DNA of 64,000 nt from Paguma larvata (taxonomy: Eukaryota; Chordata; Mammalia; Carnivora; Viverridae): the NCBI GenBank assembly GCA_030068075.1, contig CM057841.1:34203030-34267029 (forward strand), given 5' to 3'. The position numbers and the translations under genes were made by a program. How positions within the stretch are numbered: the stretch's first letter is position 1; each line of letters begins with the position of its first letter. Under the pieces are notes generated by a model, which worked only from the letters and a program-made list of their open reading frames with translations, was not told where the DNA came from and did not search any database. Of the stretch, positions 57,381-64,000 are shown in pieces.

Positions 57381-59939
57381 CCAGCAATGTTGGGAAGTTT
57401 CAGAGTGGGTGATGGAGGCAGGCTCAGGGCGGGCAGGGGAGGTGGAATGTCCTCTGGCCATCTCCGGCTGCCTGCCACCACCCAAGCCCTCTCTACCGTT
57501 CAGGCACAGAAGCAGGGGCTTTGCCGGCAACGCGGCCCCCGTGTCTCCAGGATGGCTGGGTGGGAGTGAGGCAGCGCGTCTGGGGTCGGCGGGCATCTGT
57601 GCTGCCAGGACGAAGCCCTGGGGCAGGCTTGCTGCCGGATCTGCCAGCAACTTGGCGTTAATTACTCTCCTGGAGAACTGTCGGTTGAGTCCCTAACAAG
57701 GAACAGATGGGCCTACCCCAGTGGGCACACGCAAACGAGGGGAGAGGCAGAGAGGGCGATGCTCCCCTATCCTACCTGTGCCCCGAGAGCCTCTTCAGCA
57801 CACCCTCAGCTGCCTCCCTGCCCATTCGCTCCCTCTGTCCCAGCCCCATGGGGTCCGAGACCCTCCCAGATGGGACATCTCCTTCGGAGTGGTTTGCTTT
57901 CCTCCTGGAAAGTCTGGTCTAGGGTCCCCTTCCCCACACTGACCCCAAACAGCCCCACCACACCCGACCTCTGGCAGCCAGGGACTGGTAAATTTCCCCA
58001 GCTCTGTCTCTCCTGCCTGCCCGTGGGGCTGCCGTGCCCCCACAGCAAGGACCGCCTCCAGAAAATTTCCCCCCAAGGCTGACCATTGGCCACAAGGCTT
58101 CTGGGTTCATTCAGGGGAGCCTGGGGTGTGGCATGGCCAGGAATGTGAATCCAGCGGCCTGGTGGTTCTGGGCACCTACTTAACTTCTCCGTGCCTCAGT
58201 TTCCCCATCGGTAAAAAAAGAGAGAGAGAATAAATTCCACTTTAAGTGAGGAAATAAATCCATGAGGCACCTGTTTGCCCACCTCGGACCCAGAGCTTCC
58301 GCCCTGAAAACAGGCTATTTTTATTTCAAAGGCAGTGACACTACCATAACCAAGCCTTCCACCTGCCCAGTGTAGGCCTCCGGTCACGGCCCCACCCACC
58401 AGCTACCTTCCCAAGCTCTCAGGGGCACCGCTGCCCTGTCCGTCCATAGGCCCGCACCCTAAGCCCTAGAGTCAGCCCCTCCCCCCCCCCCGAAATAAAC
58501 CAGCAAAAGAGCGATCTTCCGCGGGAGGCCTGGGTGCCAAATGGCTTGGCAGCTCACTCTTCGACCTTTAGTCCCAGGGATGCCTGGCCACACTCAGACC
58601 CTGATGAAGTCTGCGAGAGCAAGACCCATTTTGGGCCTGGGACCCAAAATGGCACAGCAAAGGGGACTATGGTGGGGGGGAGGCCGATAGGTGGACGCCA
58701 AAATTCGAAGGTGTGGGGGGCGCCCAGAACTAACTCATCCCCCTGAGGGACTGAACGAAGCCGGAGATTAGGCTGAGCCTGCGAGGGCCCACTGGGGCGG
58801 CATGGCGGAGCTCAGAAGGCTGGGCGCAGGGCGGAGGCGGCCCCCGTGCTGCCACACCTGGGGCCACTTTCCCCATCACTCTTGCGCCACCACCAGCCCT
58901 GCCTCTCTCGAGCCCACAGCTGCGAAGAATGCCCCACTAATTCAAGGCCTGATGTCTCAGGCCTGTGAGCTCAGCTCTGAACACCCAGAGAAGCAAGGGA
59001 GAGTGCTCAGCAGCCCCCTCAGTCCTGCAGGGGAGACTGGAGGGCCCCCCATTCCTCCTCCCAGCCTGGCATCACCATGGCTGCCCAACCAGAGATGGCA
59101 CCCACCCTGAGCCAGGCCACTAAGGGCCCCTGGATGGAGAGAGCCAGACTCAAAGGCCCCTTTCCCCAGCTCGCCCCAGAATGGGCAGGGAGACTCCCTG
59201 ATGCCCCACAGACTGGTGAGGCAGGGCCCCCCTGCCCCCCTGCCCCATAGGGCAGCCCCTCTGAGCACTCCCTTCCGGCACCTGGATTCTGCCTGGAGGC
59301 TTTGGCTCCAGAACAAACGCTACTTGCTGCTGGTGGCCACCAATGACTGAGCAGGAGCGGCTGGGTCTCCCCACCCCGTGACAGATAGGATCTTATCTGG
59401 GCTTCAGGGACAGCCCTACCTGGACCCGCCTCCCTGTCATCTCCCGGTCTCGCCCCATGGCAGAGATCCTATCGGAAGGACTCTCTCCAGCACCGGGGAC
59501 ACTTCCCATCACCTGTCCTGGGGCCCTCTCTCCCCCAGTGTGATTGTTATCGGGGCCAGGAGGGCGTCTCCCCAGCCCACCCTCTGCCTCCACCCACGCA
59601 AACCCCCTGAAGGAACCACCGCCTCGAACACTGCAGGTCTCACCCTAGGCCGGTGGCGAAGACAGATCAAGTACCCAGCTGGACGGGGAGGGACAGTGGG
59701 ACGAGCGAACATCTGATCGGCCACAGTCTCCTGGGCCCTAAGTCAGGAAGATGATGCTACGCCTCCGCACACTAGCACTCTGCTCTCTCCTGGCCCCTCA
59801 CCCACCCCTGGCCCCGTCTCCCCCCACCTCCTCCCACCTCCCCCCACCCCTCAGCTCAGCCTTCTATCTGTCTATCTGTTTCGCAACACGCCTACATCCT
59901 TCCTGCGCAGGACCAGCGCACTTGCTGTTCCACACCTAC

Positions 59940-60250
59940 CACACTGTTCCCTCAGACGGTCCCAAGGTTCAACAGACGCTTCGTTCAGGTCTCAGCTCAA
60001 AGGGCACCTCCTCAGAGAGGCCTTCCCTGATCACCCGGGCCAAAGATAGCCTCTATCCAGTTTCACTGTCTTCATCACACACATCACTATAGAACTGTCT
60101 TGTTCCTTCATCTCTTCAGTTGCTACTTGGCCTCTGTCTCCTAGAACACTCTAGAACATCAGCGCCTCGTCTGTCTAGTTAATAGCTCCATTCCAGGGCA
60201 TAGAACGGTGCCTAGTGCAGAGCAAGTGCTCGATAATTGGGGACTGAAAG
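59940..60250 (+). repeat. L2-like ancient repeat
   Basis: CAGGTCTCAGCTCAAAGGGC, ACCTCCTCAGAGAGGCCTTC, CCTGATCACCCGGGCC and CAAGTGCTCGATAATTGG are classic L2 phrases. It lies in the DOK4 5' intron. Confidence 0.8.
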
Positions 60251-61504
60251 CATACTTCTCTCCACTTGTCCTCCTCACCTTCCTCCCACCACCACCCATA
60301 GCCACCTGGCGGGGCCCGGCTCCACCTCCACGGGCAGGTTAAGTAGCGACGGGCTCCCATCTTCCTAGGTGCAGCTCCTGGGGCTTTCCCCGGGGCTGAC
60401 TGTCACAGTCAGCAAACTGTTGTTCTTGGACAACCAGCCAGACCCCAGCCCCAGCTCAGCTCAACGCTGCCTCAGGGGAGAGCGTACTGCTGACACGGGG
60501 GCTGGGCCTCCCCGTCTTGGTCAGGGTTGCCGGGTGAGGTCATGCCCTGCCCGAGAAGGAAGAGCTAACAGCGGCCAGCACCCAAGCGCAGAGGGGCAAG
60601 CAACTGGGTGGGAGGGGCGCAGCTCCTGAAACCCGTCCTGCAAGGGGGGCGGAAACGGCCTGCAGTCCAGCCACACGTCTCTGAAAGGGGCAAGGAAAGA
60701 GTCTGCACTCAACGCGACCGGGCTCGTGCCGCGACCAGGAATCCCGCTAGGCCCCCCCTCACTGCCCTTAACTTGCAGACCCCGACACCCCAAATGCTCC
60801 ATCTGAGCATCCTGGCAGCTGCCATGCACCCCCGGCTTGGGGCCGGCAGGCTGCACAGATGCCCTGCTCTGCCCACATCAGCCAGGTGCTCAGCCTCTGC
60901 TCAAACTTCTTCTCCACGACAGAAAGCATTTAACTGGAAGCTGGGCCTTGGGGGCTCTGGCAGGGGGCAAGCTGGACGGTCCCCATGGCCAGGGGAGGAA
61001 GGTGGGAGGAAGGTGGGAGGAAAGGAGGGGAGTTGACCATGAGTTTAAGTTGTAGGATAGGAACCATTTGCAGGTGCGGGTGGGCAGCTGGGGTACAGTC
61101 TCTTGGAATTTGGGGGAATTGAGAGAGGGCAGGCCACGGGGAGCAGGAAAGTGGGGAGGAGGATGGGGGCTGCGATGGGCTGGGATATGCCCGGTGGGGA
61201 GCCAGGACCACAGCGGGGGCCCGCACCGGCCGGGGCTTCTCCGATGGTTAGTGTGGGGCAGAGGTGAGGTCTGGGCCCCCACCTGGGCTCCCTGCAGACG
61301 AGAGCTGGTGTAGGTGGAGCTCCGGGATAGTTTCAGGGGCCTGGGAGGCTTTTGTGGGAGGATCCCCGACGCCTCCTACCCCGATAGGATAGGTAGGTAG
61401 GTCCCACGGGCTTGGAGAGAGTTCTCGGGCTGGAGTCGCCAAGGGTCTCGCGGGCTCGGGCGTGGCCTAGGGACCCCCTCCCCGCCTCACGCCGCCCAAG
61501 TTAC

Positions 61505-61760
61505 CTGGGCGCCAAGGCCCGGGCCCAGGGCGCTTGCTCGGCAGGCGGCGGGTCAGGCTCATACCCGCGTCACCGCGCGGCCGGCGGGGGCAGCGGGGCG
61601 GTGGCGGTGCCGGACTCCGGGTGCTGAGCGCCAGGGAGGCGCGTCCGCCGGGCTGTGCTCCGACGGGACTCCGCGGCGTTTGCCCGGCCGCCAGGGTCCG
61701 GTCCCGCCCCGCCCCGCCCCGCCCCGCCCCGCCCCGCCCCACCGCCCCGGAGGCCCGCCC
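61505..61760 (-). other. DOK4: Candidate DOK4 exon 1 (non-coding)
   Basis: A strong minus-strand donor (GCCCAG|GTAACT, intron starting at 61504) ends a CpG-dense stretch. It is the best first-exon candidate upstream of the DOK4 coding exons. The upper limit (transcription start) is not visible. Confidence 0.5.
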
Positions 61761-61872
61761 CCGCCGTATTCCTCCGAGCCGCGGGACACGCACTTCCGCG
61801 CCGGCGCCCCCAGCTCGCCTCCGCCGCCCCTTCAGCTCGCCCTCGAAAACCGGCCTAGAAAACCGGCCTAGC
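61540..61872 (-). promoter_or_regulatory. DOK4: DOK4 CpG-island promoter with Sp1-type GC array
   Basis: Very CpG-rich and TATA-less. The pentamer GCCCC repeats seven times without a break at 61706-61740, read GGGGC on the gene strand, giving overlapping GC boxes. A duplicated 13-mer AAAACCGGCCTAG lies just upstream in gene orientation (61846-61871). Assigned to DOK4 by position. Confidence 0.65.
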
Positions 61873-62429
61873 ACTGCCGTGCCTCTCTGGGCCCTCTGTC
61901 CCAGCCTCCTATCGCCGCTCAGCTCCTGAAAGCTGAACCCCACAACAGCTCCCAGCCCCCAAATCTCAACCCGTAACTCCTTCCGTAATGACACGCACAC
62001 ACCCGGTGCTCCCCTATCCCTTTAGGACTCCCCGTCCCTCCAAGCCGAGCTTCCTCACGACCTCAGCGGTCCACCCCCCGACTCTTCACACACCAGGGTA
62101 GCGGCTACAGTACCTCCAACCCCAGAGGTCAGCTCCCATAGGAGTCTGCCTCCCCTGGCCTCTGCTCCACTCCCGAAACACCCAATACTCCCTGAGACTT
62201 TGGCCTTAAGTCCAAACCCCATTCCTCTCTGTCACCCCCGACCCCCAGCACACACACTCACCTCACTGCCCCCCAGGTCTGTTGTGTAGCTGCCCCGTCG
62301 CTGCCCTGCTGGAATCTGAAACCACAGGCTTCCTCAGCTGTGCCAGGCAGGGATGGGGGAGTTCCCTAGGGCCTTCCCCAGGGGAGGGACTGTCTCACCC
62401 CTCTGGTTGTCATGTCTGCACCCCATTAC

Positions 62430-62610
62430 GACAGTGTTTCTCCGGGTGTGCTCTCTGGGCCAGAGGAATCGTCACCAGCATCACTCTGAAACTTATTAGA
62501 AATGCAACTCCCCACCCCCACCCCAGAGCTATGAAATCAGAAACTCTGGGAGTAGCGCCCAGAAATCCGTGTTTTCTCAAGCTCCTAGGTGATTCTGATG
62601 CACACTATCC
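62430..62610 (+). repeat. MER5-like DNA transposon remnant
   Basis: AAACTTATTAGAAATGCAAC, CCCAGAGCTATGAAATCAGA, AACTCTGGGAGTAGCGCCCA and CTAGGTGATTCTGATGCACA match MER5A well. Confidence 0.8.
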
Positions 62611-63259
62611 CCTGCTGTAGACCAAAAACACCAAACGAAACACAAGGCTGCACCCGAACAACGGAAACCCTGAGAAAAGAAACTGCCTCCACGTCCAAGC
62701 CCAGGTGTCATCAGAGAGATAGGCCTAACACCTGCAGGGGCCAAGCATCGCCGCACTCACCCATGGAGTCCGTGCCCCTGCCTCCGAGACACACCTGGCC
62801 TCAGCCTTGCCCAGGCTTCCCAGGGGGAACGTCTTAGGGGGCTGCTTCCCTTTCCCCGAAAGTGTCCCTGGATAGTCATTGTGGTGCCCCTAGGACTCCC
62901 AGCAGCCTCCCACCCTGGGCCTGGGTTAAGCAGCCCCTCATGGCCAGGGGAGGAAGCAGCTGCAGCAGTCCCTGCTGGCCAAGCTGGCCTGGGCCTTGAC
63001 CTCCTGACCTCCCCATGCAGCTCCCAAACTTGACCCCATCTGCTTTGCTTCAAACCACAGCCCATAAAGCCCTCCGGCACTTTCCATCACAGTCAACTGG
63101 GTTTGCCACCAGAAACTTCTGGAGAAGTTTTGGCCAACAACAACAACAACAAAAGAGTATTCGCAATACACAAGCAACTCCTCTAGAGTGGGGTTTCACC
63201 AATACCTTCGTTCTCTCATCGCCATCACGCTCCCCCAGTCCATTCTCTGCATTGTTGCC

Positions 63260-64000
63260 ACCTGAATATTTTTTTTCAATGAAACGTTTTATTCTGAGAT
63301 ATTTGAAGAGTCACATGGTATTAGAAGCTACAATACAGAGAGATCCCCATACCCGTACCCCGTTTCCTTCGGTGGTGACATTTGTGATAGAATACATTAT
63401 CCCAACTTTTATGGCCCCGCCTACTTCCCTCCTACTCTCACCCCTCCTTAACCAGCCCCCCCCACCAGTCCCGCAGCCACCAATCTGTTCTCTATTTCTA
63501 TACTTTAGTCATTTGCAGAATGTTATACAATTAGAATCGGAAGTATGTGATCTTTGGGGAATGGCTTTTTGTTTTTTCCGACTCGGCATAATTCTTTGGA
63601 GATTCATCCAAGTTGCTGCATGTATCAATAGTTTATTCCTTTCACTGCCAAGCAGCATTCCATAGTATGGATGGACGTCCCAGAGTTTATTTATTCGTAC
63701 CTCCATTGAAGGACATCTGGGTCATTTCCAATTTGGGGCTATTATGAATTAAGCTGCCATAAACGTTCATGTACAGGTTTTTGTATGAACGGAAGTCTTT
63801 ATTGCTCTGGGATCAATGCCTAGCCGTGCAATTACTGGGTCATATGGTAATTGGATTTAGTTAAAAAAAAAAAAAAACTTGCCAAACAGTTTTCCAGAAT
63901 GGCTATACTATTTTATATTCCCACCAGTGATGTAGGAATAATTCAGTTTCTGCACATCCTTGCCAGCATTACGGTCGTCCCTACTTTTCTTTTTAATTTT
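63260..64000 (-). repeat. Old L1 3' region and ORF2 end, reverse orientation, running off the window
   Basis: AACGTTTTATTCTGAGATAT, ATTCTTTGGAGATTCATCCA, CATTCCATAGTATGGATGGA and GCTGCCATAAACGTTCATGT are in L1 order. It is the same part of L1 as the copy at 15.5-17.1 kb but has no minisatellite. Confidence 0.8.

Larger units (their letters stand above)
56244..61504 (-). other. DOK4: DOK4 5' intron, no CAN-SINE seen
   Basis: 5.3 kb of GC-rich sequence between the candidate 5' exons. Only ancient MIR and L2 pieces were recognised. Confidence 0.5.

Overview
The window is nuclear DNA from a carnivoran mammal, most likely a cat (Felidae or a close feliform). The genes have introns with ordinary GT-AG splice sites. 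About thirty copies of the tRNA-derived carnivore CAN-SINE are scattered through the first 47.5 kb, with heads of the form GGGCGCCTGGGTGGCTCAGT and a CT-rich body, as in the feliform SINEC subfamily. The species call is inference.

Four complete protein-coding genes could be assembled exon by exon, all with intact reading frames: CIAPIN1 (minus, coding 6816-17991, non-coding first exon near 23.3 kb), COQ9 (plus, 23440-36910), POLR2C (plus, 40184-47947) and DOK4 (minus, coding 50016-56048, CpG promoter near 61.7 kb). The spliced proteins are 312, 320, 275 and 326 residues. Order and orientation match the block on human 16q21. Exon limits were set by eye from splice consensus, reading phase and recall of the human proteins; no alignment was run.

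Layout: 1-6.2 kb is intergenic and repeat-rich. CIAPIN1 fills 6.2-23.3 kb and shares a compact CpG-rich bidirectional promoter with COQ9, whose ATG lies inside a YY1-like motif. COQ9 ends with a poly(A) signal at 37.53 kb. A repeat-filled gap of about 2.5 kb, with a 3' fragment of a carnivore L1, separates it from the POLR2C CpG promoter at 40.0 kb. POLR2C and DOK4 are convergent, and their 3' ends may overlap near 48.7-48.8 kb. The last 2 kb hold a MER5-like element and an old L1 fragment that runs off the window.

The genes have unrelated housekeeping or signalling roles: cytosolic Fe-S assembly (CIAPIN1), coenzyme Q synthesis (COQ9), RNA polymerase II core (POLR2C) and receptor tyrosine kinase adaptor (DOK4). 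The only visible functional linkage is the shared CIAPIN1/COQ9 promoter. I found no novel system. The most unusual structure is a 15-copy minisatellite (15.63-16.54 kb) inside a CIAPIN1 intron. It appears to have grown out of an old L1 3' region; each unit carries a CCGTGG/CCACGG inverted repeat around a poly(C) tract, and its internal variants form a three-unit higher-order pattern.
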